Shown one piece after another: positions 22,861-36,196 of a stretch of DNA of 64,000 nucleotides. The position numbers and the translations under genes were made by a program. The notes beneath the pieces are model-generated. The model did no database searches. It had not been told where the DNA came from and worked only from the letters and a program-made list of their open reading frames with translations. Position 1 is the stretch's first letter, and every line of letters begins with the position of its first letter. Source of the DNA: Hofstenia miamia (taxonomy: Eukaryota > Xenacoelomorpha > Acoela); NCBI GenBank assembly GCA_004352715.1, contig SCFE01000019.1:1490551-1554550 (forward strand). Direction: 5' to 3'.

Positions 22861-25130
22861 GACTACACAGGGTGAAATTATTTTCTACAAAACAAAGAAT
22901 GGTGCAGCGATCCTACAGATTTAGGAAAACTCCGAATCAGACTTCACACTTCTTACATTAATGGCGTAATAAGGAGTGAAAATTAGCAAAATTTTGACCG
23001 ACGTCTTAGTGATGCTTAAATTTTGAACTCAATAGCGAAGACTGTAATTTTACAACTTTTACTAAAATATTGTTTGTCAAATTCAATGTTTGTATATTTG
23101 CTTATAAATTTTTTCATTGATAAAATACTGTATATAAGATAATTCTTAAAAATGGGCATGAGATGCATTTCAAAATTTAAATGGGGATTGACATGTCCTC
23201 CCATTTCGAACACTAATGTCTATTAGCTGGTACATACCTAAGCAGTGTTAATAATAAGCAGCCAAGCTGTTATTTACTTTCTGATAGGGTCAAAAGAATG
23301 AAATGAAGTTCATCTCGTGTGGTAGCTAGTCACCCCTTTGGATTCGCCCCTCTGTAAACAAATGTTGGCAAATGAACAGATATTGGTTATACTACAGCAC
23401 ACTTACTTTCTTCGCAATTAAAAGAATATGCCATGTAAATAAGATAGAAGCAAAATTGCATAAAATAGTGTAGAAAAACTTAACTGATTTATCAACAATA
23501 GACCTCTATTAGTATTGCTAAATCCGTTTATTGTAATTAGCTCAGTAAGGAAACACAATTCATTGAAAGCTATTGAACATGTATCAACCTCACAATTTTC
23601 TCAAAAATATAAGTCTATAATTTGCATTGCATTACTCATAAAAAAATTACTTGCGGTAGCTGTCGCAAGTAGAAAAGGTGTCAAACTAGTCAAATTGTGG
23701 TGCCTTTTTGAAAAGAAACAACAGTTAATGTTCACTTAGAATGAATTGTTAAATGATTTGATTCATAGACTACCCAATATGCATGTTTAATATCTACAAA
23801 ATCATTCACAAATAATGTTTCTAAAAGTGTAAATGCTTAAGTAAACGTTCACCGATACTGTCGCAATCTCTTAAAGAATACATCATTCGCCGCAAAAACA
23901 CTATTTATAACGACGCGATGTACAATGACAAAACCACTTAAGTCCTATAGCTAAAAATTTAGCTTTGGATTTAAATCAAAGATCATAATCTTCAATAGCT
24001 TTATTCGTTTGCATAATAAATGGTATTTTACAGAAAGAATAGACCATCTGCATTATTTGTTGATAGAATTAGACGTTATTAAAATCAAAATATGTACTCT
24101 TGTTAGATACGTTAGACTACATTGAAATGCATTAGAATCAGCTAAATGTTAGCGTTCAGAAGATACATTGTTTTTATCGATAGTACCGTATTTGACAAAA
24201 AAGTAGAAATCAATGTCTTTACATGAACGAATTTAATATAACTAACAATATTGTATTATAAATACATGTATCCGATTAAATCATCAAACTTATATGTATG
24301 TAGATGACCAATGGAAGCAGCATGCTACCAAAAACAAACAAAAAGAATAGAAAAAAGAAAATGTAAGAAATACAAAAAACCAACATTAAGAGCCTGGAAT
24401 ATAAGCTGCAAAACAAACAGAAAACATACATTGAAATATACTATTTTGCTCAATTCACAGTCTACATGAAATTTTTTCTCTGGGCCAGCCTTACGTGCCA
24501 GGTAAGCCCACTTCTTCTTTTGGACTGCCCGCACATTTAACTCAACAATATTCTACTATACTAATTAAATAGCGATATACTACAATATCACGCAACATTA
24601 ACCAAGCCATTACATTTTAGAGTCGATATCACTTGAATTATAGTTTTAAACTAATAATTATTCTAGATTTAGTTTGGTTCTAAACTTGGTTATGAAATCT
24701 GTTCAATTAAAATGTTAAGAACAGGGTTGAAACATTTCGCCTGGGGCTTGCTCATACCTGAAGCTGCCGCTTGTCGATTTAGCGCCTGAAGTTACTTATT
24801 TTATATGAATATTGTTTCTGAGATTTATGTATTTTTCTACAAACGTGTATAAAAGATTGTCATCTTATATGTGTACATATATGTATATTATTTTGCACAA
24901 TATCCCATAGGTTTAACCCAGACGCTAATAATTGGGACCACCCAAAAGTGAATAAGGTCAATACAGCAAAAATAATGTCAAAATTGACACTTTTAAAAAT
25001 AAAGTCAAAATTGGAAATTTCTAAAATAAAGTTAAATGTATACAATCAGTTCTTATAAAGTGGTTGCTGTTTTTCTCACAGATTGCATATTTCTAAAAAT
25101 ACGCAGAATGATAAACCAGCGGTGGCTCGT
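22861..25130. other. Intergenic AT-rich DNA
   Basis: No gene was firmly recognised. A minus-strand frame at 24325-24534 begins with a charged stretch (AVQKKKWAYLARKAG) in a slightly GC-richer patch and then turns hydrophobic and low-complexity. The first half might be an exon fossil, but no family was recognised. Confidence 0.4.
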
Positions 25131-25199
25131 AGATGGCGCAACATGTTGGGAGCTATTGCAGCGTTACATGTGTTAATAATTCTACAGGATACCAAAGCA

Positions 25200-26440
25200 T
25201 GCTAAAACCGACAAGGTGAAGATTATGGAAATTGTGAGCGACTTTTTAACTGAGTATATATGCACCCAAATGATAAACCGCTTTGCAACAGGGGCAATTA
25301 ATCAGTTCGTTAAGAAAATTAATTTTTTATGCAAAGCCAAAAGAACTCGGAAACTTTAAGGGATATATTGAAACGAGTTCACAGCAAGTTTCGTCAAAAC
25401 AATGAATCTCTTTATTGCTCCTCCGAACAAAGACTTTGCTGAATAGGCAATTGAAAAAAAATAAGACAGCTTGACATGCAGAAGTCATTCCTAGTCATGA
25501 AATGGCCATTGCCCAGTGAAACAACCCCCGGCGCAAAGTGGAACAACATGTCTAGAATGAAGAAACTCGCGTTATTGAAGTTCTAAATGATAAAAAATTC
25601 TTTCTGGTAATCGATGAATCTGAAATCAATGGTTGCAAGTATTTTAACATTCTTGGAGATGATATTGCAGCTCCAGAATCGACATTTGCGCTAGTGTGTG
25701 CAAAGCGATGTGGCCCGTCAAATCATGCAATTGTTTCCCAGCACATTGATGACGCCTTGAAAAAGATTAAAATAGCAAGGAACAATTTTCTACTACTATT
25801 CTCTGACGCTGCTACATATATGGTAGCTGCTGGTAATAAATGTCTTAAGAACTTTTACTCAAGGCTTTTTCATGTGATATGTGCAGAGCAAATACAAGAA
25901 TGTTGACAAGCTGGTGGCCACTTTAAAGACTGCGACGATGAAGACATGTGTTTCATGAAATTGATAGTCCACCTATTCCAAAGATTACAAGATGGAGTAC
26001 ATGGCTGAGAACTGTCATCGAATACTATGCACATTATGTACCAGAAATGCTGTCGTTGCCAGAGGATGGGGAATCAATAGACGTGCCAAAACAGCAATCA
26101 GAAACTTAGAACTAGAAATGGAATTGACGGAGATTACAGGTTGTTATAGAGGTCCTTTGGAACTAATTGAAAAATCACTCTATGATCCAAACATACAACG
26201 ACTTGCAGTGTTTTAACCTCGAAGATCGATGTGCACTTCAGGATTATATTCAACAAAGAATCGAGCAAAACGATTTGCTGAATATAGTCAATTGTACTAT
26301 GTCAGATATCAGTCCAACCATATTTGTAAAATAACAATCATTCACCGCTACGACATGGTAGAAAACGCTTCTCTTCTGAAGAAAATGTTGTGCAAACTTT
26401 CTGCCTGAAAACTTTGGAAAACACTATCTTCTATTTTAAT
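25200..26440 (+). pseudogene. hAT-family transposase relic
   Basis: Plus-strand pieces in three frames follow the order of a hAT transposase. There is a FFLVIDESEINGCKYFNI segment near 25600 with the first catalytic Asp, then a block with Leu-Phe-Ser-Asp-Ala-Ala-Thr-Tyr-Met (near 25797), then FHVICAEQI. A TRWSTWL motif (near 25990), conserved in hAT enzymes, is followed by a helical region to about 26215. Several stops and shifts show it is dead. No terminal inverted repeats or 8-bp duplication could be assigned. Confidence 0.72.
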
Positions 26441-27574
26441 CACTGTGCTGATAAATAGTGATAAATAAAATTGATTTGTCCTAAAGTCAATTAAAGTCAA
26501 AATTGATCAATCGTTAATAAAATCGTAAATTGTGGATTAAAATTTATTGGCCTTACTAATAATATATGAGACGTACAGTTTTTAATGTGAGTTTACATGT
26601 AATTTACGCATGTAAGTCTTTTTTTCTGAATTGTTTTCTAATGTAAATACATATTTTTCTATATAAAATAGTTTTTTTATTCAAATGGGTGCAAGTTATA
26701 ACAAGATTAGAAATAAAGTTTCTGTTATTATAAATATTTTTATTTTATAGAAGAAATACAACTAACAAATCGATATCTAAAGCTTAGCGTCCAATAAAAA
26801 TTTTATATGAGATTTATATACACGTTTAAGCCTTACTGTAAAAAACTGATATTTGTGGCATAATAGCTTAAAAAATAGAAGTTTTCCTTGAAACGCCAAA
26901 TAAAAAATAACAATTTTGACTTAGGCGGTTTTATCATTTGACGGCACTTTTAGTGTGTGAGGTTGTAGCGACCAGAAGTAGGCTAAAATTGATGCAGAGG
27001 AGTTTCATTTATAAAACTATATAAAACTAGTGTCATTCACAAAAACGGAAAACTTTTTTATACAGAATTTTGAAAAAATAGGTTTATATTAATAAGATAT
27101 TTTATGTGTAATGATAACTTATTGTATTGAGATTAAAACTGCTAAAATAAGATTTCGAATGAAACCAAGCTTTTTGCTTTGCAATTATAATTGTGCAGCT
27201 TGCACTGAGTAGAAATATTTTCTTGTCAGTAACTGCACTTTTAAACATCTTAAAGGAATTTGAAATTTCGTTCTAGATATATTCTGTTGCACAAAGATTG
27301 TTGGTAACAGCATAAGCTTTTGGCACAAAGTCATTTTAGTAATATACATGTGATTCTGACAAATGCATATCCCAAAATAAGTACATGTGTGCTTGGTCAC
27401 ACTATAGTTAACATGTAGAATGAAAAATTAAGATTGAACTTATGCAGTTCTTCTGTATATAATCATATTTATATGCGCCAAGACTTTAATAATAGTGATA
27501 TTAATGTAAAAATGAGAAATAATGGTAAAAATTAATAAAATGTAGAATCTGACAAGACCATTGAAATTCCGTTA
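26441..27574. other. Intergenic AT-rich DNA
   Basis: No gene, RNA or transposon end was recognised. Right after the hAT relic come repeated AAAGTCAA words that also occur before it (about 24950-25030), possibly remnants of its flanks. Confidence 0.35.
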
Positions 27575-27866
27575 CAGTGAATCCTCGATTATCCAGCCGC
27601 CATGACAATGTAACTTTTTTTACAGCTACTAAATATTGCTTATTTAATCGCCCACTCATTTTCCCTTTGGACATTGTTCCCCTTGAATAACTAAATTTCA
27701 TTTTGACGCATGCCCGCAACGTTATACTCATCCACCATTTTTTTCATATTTTAAAGGGTCAAAACCTATAGATAGATAAAATTTTGAGTATTCGATCTTT
27801 TGGATAATCCGGCAAATTTTCAGTAGATGTGCGTTCATTATGAGCCGGATAATCGAGGATTCACTG
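27575..27866. mobile_element. pogo/Tigger-type MITE
   Basis: A 292-bp element with inverted ends: CAGTGAATCCTCGATTATCC at the left and GGATAATCGAGGATTCACTG at the right, followed inward by AGCC and GGCT-type bases. These termini match the well-known pogo/Tigger end (CAGT, then a CCTCG-type core, then a TATCC-type block). The left side has the expected TA; the right side reads AA, so the target duplication has decayed. There is no transposase inside. Confidence 0.88.
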
Positions 27867-29580
27867 AAACCAATTAGTTTTTTAATTTTCAATGGAATTA
27901 ATATTTTAATTATGCCAATATGTGGTGATAAGATTGTGTAATAACCCTAAAGGAATATAACATTTATCATATACATATTTTATTGAGGAACATTATGTTA
28001 TGATGTAAATGATATATATATATATATGTAAAATTGATGTTAACTTTTTGAAATTCCGTTACCCAATAGTTTTGTGATCATAAATCACAGAAAAATAAAT
28101 TATCTCATTGATGAACATACTAAGGAGTCACACATGACACATTTCAATAAAAAAATAAATCATTATTGAATGAGTAGCATCAATGAAAACGAAATTCCGT
28201 TACTGCCTGACCAGCCCCTTTAGTGAAATTTCACCGACGAATATAAAAACTCTAGGGTATACAAAGAACTTCTAATCAGTGAAATGGTATAAAATGATCA
28301 TGTAGGAAGACAGAAATGTGAAGATCTTTAAAACCAAACCAACTAGCTGAGATATCAACAATATTAAGGTAACCATTATCATAAAACTATTTTTTACTAT
28401 TCTTAAAAATAGTGAAGACCGTGAATTTAACAGCTTAGCTTCGGTATGTTAAAAAGGCTGATAGTTAGGATAGAATTCTATAGCAATTAATGTACATTTT
28501 AGCGAGAATTAGTTCCGTTTTTAAAATAAAGATATAAATTTATATTATCAAATTTAAAGATGTCTTCAATGAGACTTAAGTTTGAATAAAAATATTTTAT
28601 CAATTTTAGAATTAATTTCATTAATACTGGTACCTAAATTACACCAAATATATTTTGTGATATTATTTACGACGAGAGGCCTGATAATAACTTCAATAAA
28701 TGTCCTCATATGCTTGGTTGTTGAAATTGAGAGCCAAAATTTGAGGTAATTTTGATTTTTTCAAAATGGTGAAAAAGACAAAATTGAACGAGTTTTCGAA
28801 GTTCCGGATCGAATTCCCCGTGTTTTTCAGGTCCAGAAAATGCATAGCATAGAATGGTCAATTTTCTTTGAACTTAATTGTTTACCGATACACTCTGTGC
28901 GAAGAAGTTCTAGTAAACAATATCAAGAAAAAATTATAATATGGAAAATCAGGTTGTTATTTTTTTTAGGTTTTGAGGTCAATTATTACTGATTATAACC
29001 TCCTTTGCTATTGGAGGAAAATATAGTGTAGATAGAGGCTTGTGTAAAGAGGGTTTCATTAATCGAGCGGAACTATACACTTCTGCACTTGGCAATGATC
29101 ATATTGCTGTTCTATGTAAACAGACAGATTAGAGAAGCGGGCATTGATATTCCTATTGTTACTTGTAAAGACCTTCCCAATTAATAAAACAATAATTAAA
29201 AGTAAGTTGACAAAATTAGGTTGATATAGAGAAGTCAAGGAAACCAGTGATGAAATAAGTTAACTCATGGTCATGAATTCATTTGGAACAAATGGATTTA
29301 AGAAATGGTGGGAGCCTGTAAGCAGGTTTGAAAATAGAATTGAACGCGTTCTTCAACAGCTTCTCAACAATTAAAGAATTAGATATAATTTTTAGGATAG
29401 ATACTCCTAGTTTTATCGCTACGCAAGTGTTCAATTATGCTAACAGCAACATGTCCTGCTGGCTAGACGTTTTGAATGTTTAAAATGTTTAAAAGAATGC
29501 TTACTTAATGGAAGAAGTTTATTGTTACATATTCTATATCAAATTCGGACCTTCTCAAATTGTGAGAGTTTGTGCAAACT
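27867..29580. other. AT-rich DNA with repeated GAAATTCCGTTAC
   Basis: The word GAAATTCCGTTAC occurs at 27563, about 28050 and 28191, so three times in ~640 bp, once at the edge of the MITE. A short (TA)n run is at 28012-28028. No gene was recognised. Confidence 0.4.
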
Positions 29581-29589
29581 ACACATACT

Positions 29590-30330
29590 CATAAAATTCC
29601 ATGTGCCATTGAGGTGAAACACCTCAGACCTGTCTCTATCACGAATGCTATGTCCAGAGTCCTTTAATGACTGATGCTTAAACATTTATCAATGAATCTT
29701 ATAACCATTCATTAGTATGACTCCACGTCTGGAGCACTTAGGATTCAAAATGCCATTTTAAAGTGACAAATTTAGCTTTTGTCACGTTTTTGCCCTAGAT
29801 ATGATTAAAGATTTTGATCATTAAATCAATTCATTATCTTCAGGCTTAAAGTCATTTACTCTAAAAATCAATCCACATACTACAAATTGGGTGACAAGCT
29901 TTTTTGTTGTGCCAACATTTCACCAGAATAGACGAATCTATTATTCAGATGATATCGGTGTATTGGAACCAAACCTTACTAATTAAACGAAAATCGAAAG
30001 AAATTATTGCTATTTTTAAAAGCCAAACATGCAATATGATAGCTCCGCCATTATTCCCAGGAAGTGAATGAACTAAAGATGCTTGGAATTAGTACGATTC
30101 AAAATTGAATTCAATACGCATATCAAAAATATATGTGGGAAATCTATGTCAAATATTTACGTGTTGATTAGGGTAAAAAGGATCTGAAAATTTTATACCA
30201 AACTTGTAGTATCCATATCGATGCACGGAATCTATGTTTGGGGATTTGCCTCTAATCAACTATTGGACAAATTGGACAGCGTACAAAGATAAAGACAGCG
30301 TAAAGATTTTAAATAATGGATAATTAAACA
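29590..30330 (+). pseudogene. LINE reverse transcriptase relic
   Basis: Degraded plus-strand fragment with the order of a LINE reverse transcriptase: HLRPVSITNAMSRVL (near 29615), a GALRIQNAI block, LDMIKDFDH (near 29800), a catalytic-box relative YSDDIGVLE (near 29945) and a thumb/C-terminal stretch ending LDKLDSVQR (near 30265). Stops and frameshifts are frequent. It differs from the 55-62 kb LINE family. Confidence 0.65.
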
Positions 30331-31702
30331 GGAATACGCGAACTCATATCGAAATTCCATGTAGTAGTCAGAAATGGTTATTCCCTCAAGAAACTTAGGG
30401 AGTGTAATCAATCCATCTGCTTTTCAGTGAAAAACTCAAAAATGCTTTTAAATTATATTTCATACAATATATATTATAGACGTTTTTCTTGGTATTTTTC
30501 AACGACTTGCCAATTACAAAAATTTTTTGTTAGATCAGGCACATCGATCATTTTTCAATTTATGTATACACTTATTTTAAAGCAAAAAATAAAAAACATT
30601 GAAAATATATAAAACAAAAATGATATCAATAATTATTGTTATGAAAAGTCTCGTTCTGATTAAAAAATCCTTTATTCAGAACAATAATACATGGAGAACA
30701 ATTTAATAATATTTTTTAAATAATCACGCTGGATTGTATTTTGTGTCTTAATAACAATCGATTGTGCAAACAAAAATTGTTACTAAATTATTACTATCAT
30801 TATGCAATAGCGAGTGGTGGGTTTTGGACAGCAGTATACCGCAACAATGGAGATTTTTATCATCTTACGAAAATATAGATATTGCTGAATTTCCTTAGAA
30901 TTATGTATCATTCGAAGAAAAGTTTAAACACAATTTCTTAGGTATTTTGTCAATCGGTTCAATTTTATTAGGGTATTATAGAATTTTATATGGAATATTT
31001 AAAAATTACTTTTAATATTTTGTATGTGAAATCTCTTAGTTTTACTTCAAAAACAGTTTTTTAAGAAATACCTAGAGATTTTAAATCTTAAAACAAAACA
31101 CGTTATCTGTATATTTTTTATGCCACCCTAAGCTGTATTAATTCTACGCTAATCATGACAATTGTGTAAATCGATACCGCGATACATCGCATCTCTATTT
31201 GGTGCATTAAAGAGAGTTGATGTAGGTGTTTATGTAATTTGCAACATTTAACCTAATCACGTGATGGGTATGCTTGGCGCTTTCATAATCAATATTGAAA
31301 GAAATGGGTGTCTATAAGGCGCGGATCATTGTTTGAAGGAAGTCCCCCTTCGCTTTAAAAGATTCGGAGTCTTATCTTAGGGTGGAGCAAATAAATGGGA
31401 GTTCAATGGGAATTCTCGGAATCAGAAAACAATTTATAATTGATTGAATATTATTGATCTATATATTATTTTTGTATTGAATGATTTTAATATGTTATTT
31501 GTATTTGTTTACTTTTTGTGCTAAGCATATACATGTATTATAATTTAATAATGTATAGCAAATTTTACAAAAAAATTATAATATTCACTCAAATACCTCA
31601 ATAAATATTTGTTTGCCGCATTTAAAAAAACATAAATATATAAATATTTATATATATATAGATATATATATAGTGCAAAATATAATAAAATTTGCATATT
31701 TT
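30331..31702. other. Intergenic AT-rich DNA
   Basis: No gene was recognised. A TA-rich microsatellite at about 31640-31675 lies next to the candidate SINE. Confidence 0.4.
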
Positions 31703-31950
31703 TAAGCCGGAGCAGCCAGTACAAATCTGGCTAACACATGGCCATAACTTATATTCTCTTTTCGTGAGAATTGCAGCGGGCTATGGACATATAAAAAGGT
31801 CGCATGATAGAATGGTATGCAACCTTCTATAAGACAATCCAAATATTTCAATGTGCGTCATGTAGCGGGTACTATTTGGAATCGAACTAGGCATATATCA
31901 GTGTCATAGACGGGACATAGTGCGAATCATGTATTCGTAAAACGGTTTTA
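31703..31950 (-). mobile_element. Candidate tRNA-derived SINE
   Basis: On the minus strand CCTAGTTCGATTCC (31878-31891) matches a Pol III B box. It is followed by ~180 bp of unusually GC-balanced sequence ending in CTGGCTGCTCCGGCTT and then an A/T-rich simple tail. That is the order of a tRNA-type SINE: head, body, tail. A convincing A box was not found, and the head is diverged. The GC content stands out from both sides. Confidence 0.38.
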
Positions 31951-33913
31951 TCAGGCACTCTTTATCACTTCATGTCAATATTGGCCCCTTGGGAGACAAT
32001 TAAAAGAAAATAAGAATATTGCCCCCATTGTTAGCACCTCCTCCACTCCACACTGCAAAAAATACGAGTTTTGATTGAGCTTTAGAAAAATTCATTTCAT
32101 AGTAATTAACATTATCAGAGAGTACTTAACATTATCAAAAGAGACTACTACATTATGTCGAATACATCATACTGTTGAGCATATCATATGTTGTCATTTT
32201 ATATGAAGTTGCAGATAAACAGTTTTGCAAGGACAGTGGTAATTTTCCTCCGTACCTCTCCCTTTAATGCCGATACTGTACACCAGCATTATACACAACA
32301 TATTTAAAACAATTTTATAAATAATATTAGAAAGCGGATAGAATGGAAATTATGCATTAAAATTTATACAAATCTGTAACAATAAAATTCGTATAATTTC
32401 AGATTTACAACGGGGTAAATATGTATAGAAATAAATACAAATCGGGAGAATAAATTCCCTGAAAAAGTAAAGCGCTAGAAAAGTATATATATATATATAT
32501 ATATAATATGATTTATTTAAAAATTTCAGCTAAGATAGGACTTGATTTAAACAAAAAATGTATAGATTTTCAAAATGATACTTTCCATCGTGCAAAGCCC
32601 GTAGCCAAGGGGATGCTAAGAATCCTCTGAAATATTTATTTAGTGAAATTAGCATCCCCTAGAACTTCAAAAATTAAACGAAATGTTGATAAAGCAATTG
32701 CAGCAAGATGGTCAGCTTAGCCAACAATTTTGTTAGTATCTAGTAAACAGTTATAAATTTCACGTTTCATTTAATAACATAACTTCATAATTCTGTACTA
32801 TATGTAGCATAGACAATATCTTAAAATTATATTCGCATGTAGAATTCACCTTGCTTTCACTTGTTTAAAACTACTAGCCTTCTGCACTGTGACTAATTAT
32901 TGCACAGCTATTAAATTTTCCTGGATATTTATTAAATCTAACAATACAATTTGAGAAGCTATTATTAGAGGCAGTAGATTTGACAGCAATTAATTTGAAA
33001 ATAATTTATTTCAGCACCTTTTTAATGAAATTATCAAATTATTTGAATCTTCGGAATCAAAATAAAAAAATTATTTTTTAAATAAAAACTTTGATTGGTC
33101 CTTAATGTTTCTATAGTACCAATAATAGCAGCATTAGATAATTAGCTCATAGATTTCCAAAATATGCAAACATCTACCGTACTATTTTTGAAACTGGTCA
33201 ATCTAAGATAGTTGAAAATTGCAGTTTAAACTAAATGATTCAAGTCATATTAATGAGCAAAATTCAAGGGAATTTTTTAATAACAGTACATGTAGCCCAA
33301 CTATTATAATGCAAATATTCAGTGAATTGTTGTCAGTAATTGAACAGATTACTATCACATACAAATAGTTGCAAGAAATATATATAAACTTTATTCTCAA
33401 TATTTTTAGAAATGTAACAGTTGTTATTTCCTATATTCAAACTAGGATTTCAGGGTCAGAATTTTATTGGTTTTAAACCCGTGAAATTTTCTCGTGCCAT
33501 AGTCATACGGCATAACTTCTATTTTGACAAACATTGTGAGTAATCCGTGCTCCAAGTTTTTTATTTATGGCTGCAGTCTCATGTTAGTTCAATTCCAGTA
33601 TAATGAAACTGGCAGTGAATGATTCATCATAACCCTAATTCAAGCATACAATATAATTAGCAAAATTTTAGAAAAAAGATTAATACATTCCAATTTTGTT
33701 TTGGAAGGATTTGCAATTACAGAATTTGAATTAAGTAAAATTCAAATTATCTAAACCTGAACAGAATGATTTAAAAACATACAATAATTCACTCACTAAT
33801 TTGAAGTATCTTAAATTCCATCTATTTGGTTGACATTTATATAATTGTTCAGAAAAATTACAAATTTCATTAATGACTAACATTAATTCAAAATCTGAGC
33901 AATTTTTGCTTTT
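31951..33913. other. Intergenic AT-rich DNA
   Basis: No gene was recognised. A (TA)n run lies at 32483-32505. A segment near 32590-32670 (words GGGGATGCTAAGA and TTAGCATCCCC) is weakly inverted around a short spacer. Confidence 0.4.
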
Positions 33914-33917
33914 TTAA

Positions 33918-36196
33918 CACTAGAAGCGAAGGCCTTTTAATATACCTAAAAGCGACAAAATCCGTCAATTGACGATTTCTATATTAGGTTTTGTAAATTA
34001 CTACAAATATACCGAAAACGTTATTAACATATTACAAATGATATTTAAAACATAAATTCATGTAAATATTCATGTATTCATAGATTGTATTGTCCTATTA
34101 AAATAATCAAAAGGGTGTGAATAGTTTATGTAAATATTTTAAGAGGAACGAATTTTTTTTGTAGCAAGAGTTTCGTAGCTAATTGTACCCAATAATCATG
34201 GATTACTAAATATACTCCAATTTCATTTGATAAAATTGCTGGAAATGTGTAGAAACTTCAAGTATACCAGTATCATTTGTAATATCTCAACGAATGTCAG
34301 CTCAACCTTTCCTGCAAACAAGGATGAATATGGAGATAACACTGAACAAGATTTAGAAGAGGTATAGGAGAATAATGATTAACAGCTATTACATGATATT
34401 TCATATTCAACAAGCAGCAGTGATAAAGATTTAGACCTCTTGTCACATAGCAAGAGATTGACAATGAAAATAATTCACACCGAGCGTGAGATGGAACTGA
34501 ATGGACAATAATTGAAAATACACAAGGAGCTAGACGTGGTAGAATGCAACGACAAAATATAGTAAGCCAGCCTGAAGCTGTAACACGAGCTTGTGCTGGC
34601 ATCATAGCTCCATTAGACGAATAGAAACGTCTCTTTGATAATTGGATGCTGAATGTTATTGTTGATTGTACAAATGTTTTTGCTAATGAAAGGATAGATT
34701 ATTGGAATCTAACAAGAGATGAACTAGAAAAATTCGTTGGACTACTGTACCTAAAAGGGATTACATATCGACGAAATTATCCATTTGAACAACTATTATC
34801 AACGACAATATTCAATAAGACAGTCTCTCCAAAAAACGAGAGATAAAATGGTTTCTCAGATTTAATCGTCGTAGAAATCTGCAACATGACAAGTTTTGTC
34901 CAATTTCAACTATTTTAGATCGCCTTGTTGCCAATTATCAACGTTGCTACCACCCATGATCATTCTTGACTATATGCCCGCAAAACCGGAAAAATTTGGG
35001 ATAAAATTTTGTATATTAGCTGATATTTCATCAAATTATTGTTATAATCTCAAGCCCTATCTTGGAAAAGATGAGAACCAATATGTGTCACTTGGTACAC
35101 ATGTTGTGCAAAGACTTATGGAACCTCGAAACAACAAAGGATACAATGTAACTATTGACAATTTTGTTAATTCTAAACAACTTGCTCATCTTACGCTCCA
35201 ACAAATCGTTGAGAACTTCCTCCTCCTCAAAATTTAGAATTGCATGATTCTGTAATGTACCAAAGCTGCAAGTTGCACCTTATCAGACATCAAGCCAAAC
35301 CAAAAAAAGTTGGGCATATACTTTCTACACAGCATAGTGGTGCTGTTTATCAAGAAGAAACCTGAAAGATATTATTTTATAATAATAATAAATATGCAGT
35401 TGACAGTATGTGTCGTCAAAATTCGACAAATTTGGGTTGTAGACGCTGGCCCTTGGCCGTTTTTTCTAATATTTTGGATATTGCTGGAGTGAACGCATGG
35501 GTGCTGTGTAAAAACCAAACACATTCTGATATCACTTTCTGCAACAACTGTTAAAGGGCTCAGGAAGTACGTTGATAATCAGACTACTCAATGCAACTTT
35601 GTCCGAACTCTCCAAAATCGAGTCACCTGTCAGATTGATGTTCATTGTGAAAAGAATAGAACTGTGAATTTGTGCAGAATTTGGAGTAAACCTGTTTGTG
35701 CGAAGTGCCAGGCTGTCATATTTATCAACTGTTTTGACGAATAGCTGTTAAATACTTCTTTTGTTTTTGGTAGCGCATATATATGTATTGTCTCGATAAA
35801 AATTGCAATATAGATGTATCTTTATCAAATTGGTGACCAATTGTAATAATGTTCATATATTGCACCAAATATTAGAAACATACAGAAAAAAATATAAGGC
35901 TAAGATTTTTATACCAGTCTATTTTTTCAGTTAGAATGTAGAAGCCACTTGTATAGCAAGATAATATAACTTTTTATTAATAGTGTATCCTGAAAACATA
36001 TTTAGCTAAAGTAACAAATAGCAGTCGTCAATTGTCGGGTAATGGCGATTAAAAGTATATCTACACACTACTTTTTTCTATGAAATAATCGTAAGAAAAA
36101 TTGGTCCACTTGTGCTTTGCAATTATAAAAAAAATAGTAAATAATTATTGAGGAAAAAATTCAAACCATCAATTGACGGGTTTGGCGCTTCTAGTG
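33918..36196 (+). mobile_element. piggyBac-type transposon, 2.3 kb
   Basis: The ends are CACTAGAAGCG at 33918 and CGCTTCTAGTG ending at 36196. The left side is preceded by TTAA (33914-33917), the piggyBac target; the right side reads TAAA, one base from it. Inner inverted blocks containing CAATTGACG lie just inside both ends. The interior carries a broken piggyBac transposase on the plus strand. Together these define a full-length but inactive copy. Confidence 0.88.
34640..35240 (+). pseudogene. piggyBac transposase, broken
   Basis: Two readable blocks: 34646-34846 (WNLTRDELEKFVGLLYLKG and following, the N-terminal part of the transposase domain) and 34896-35237. The latter contains YMPAKPEKFGIK, a LAD with a plausible catalytic Asp, YLGKDE and VTIDNF with a further conserved Asp. 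The stretch that should hold the first DDE Asp, just before YMPAKP, is missing. A frameshift separates the blocks. The Cys-rich C-terminal domain is only hinted at near 35640-35720 (CxxC groups out of frame). Confidence 0.85.

Noticed and set aside
27501-27731. 76-codon minus-strand frame
   Set aside because: Overlaps the pogo-type MITE end and has no recognisable domain.
31871-31891. Functional tRNA gene around the B-box match
   Set aside because: No A box or acceptor-stem pairing was found; a SINE relic is the better reading.
34297-34605. 102-codon minus-strand frame in the piggyBac element
   Set aside because: Antisense to the decayed transposase.
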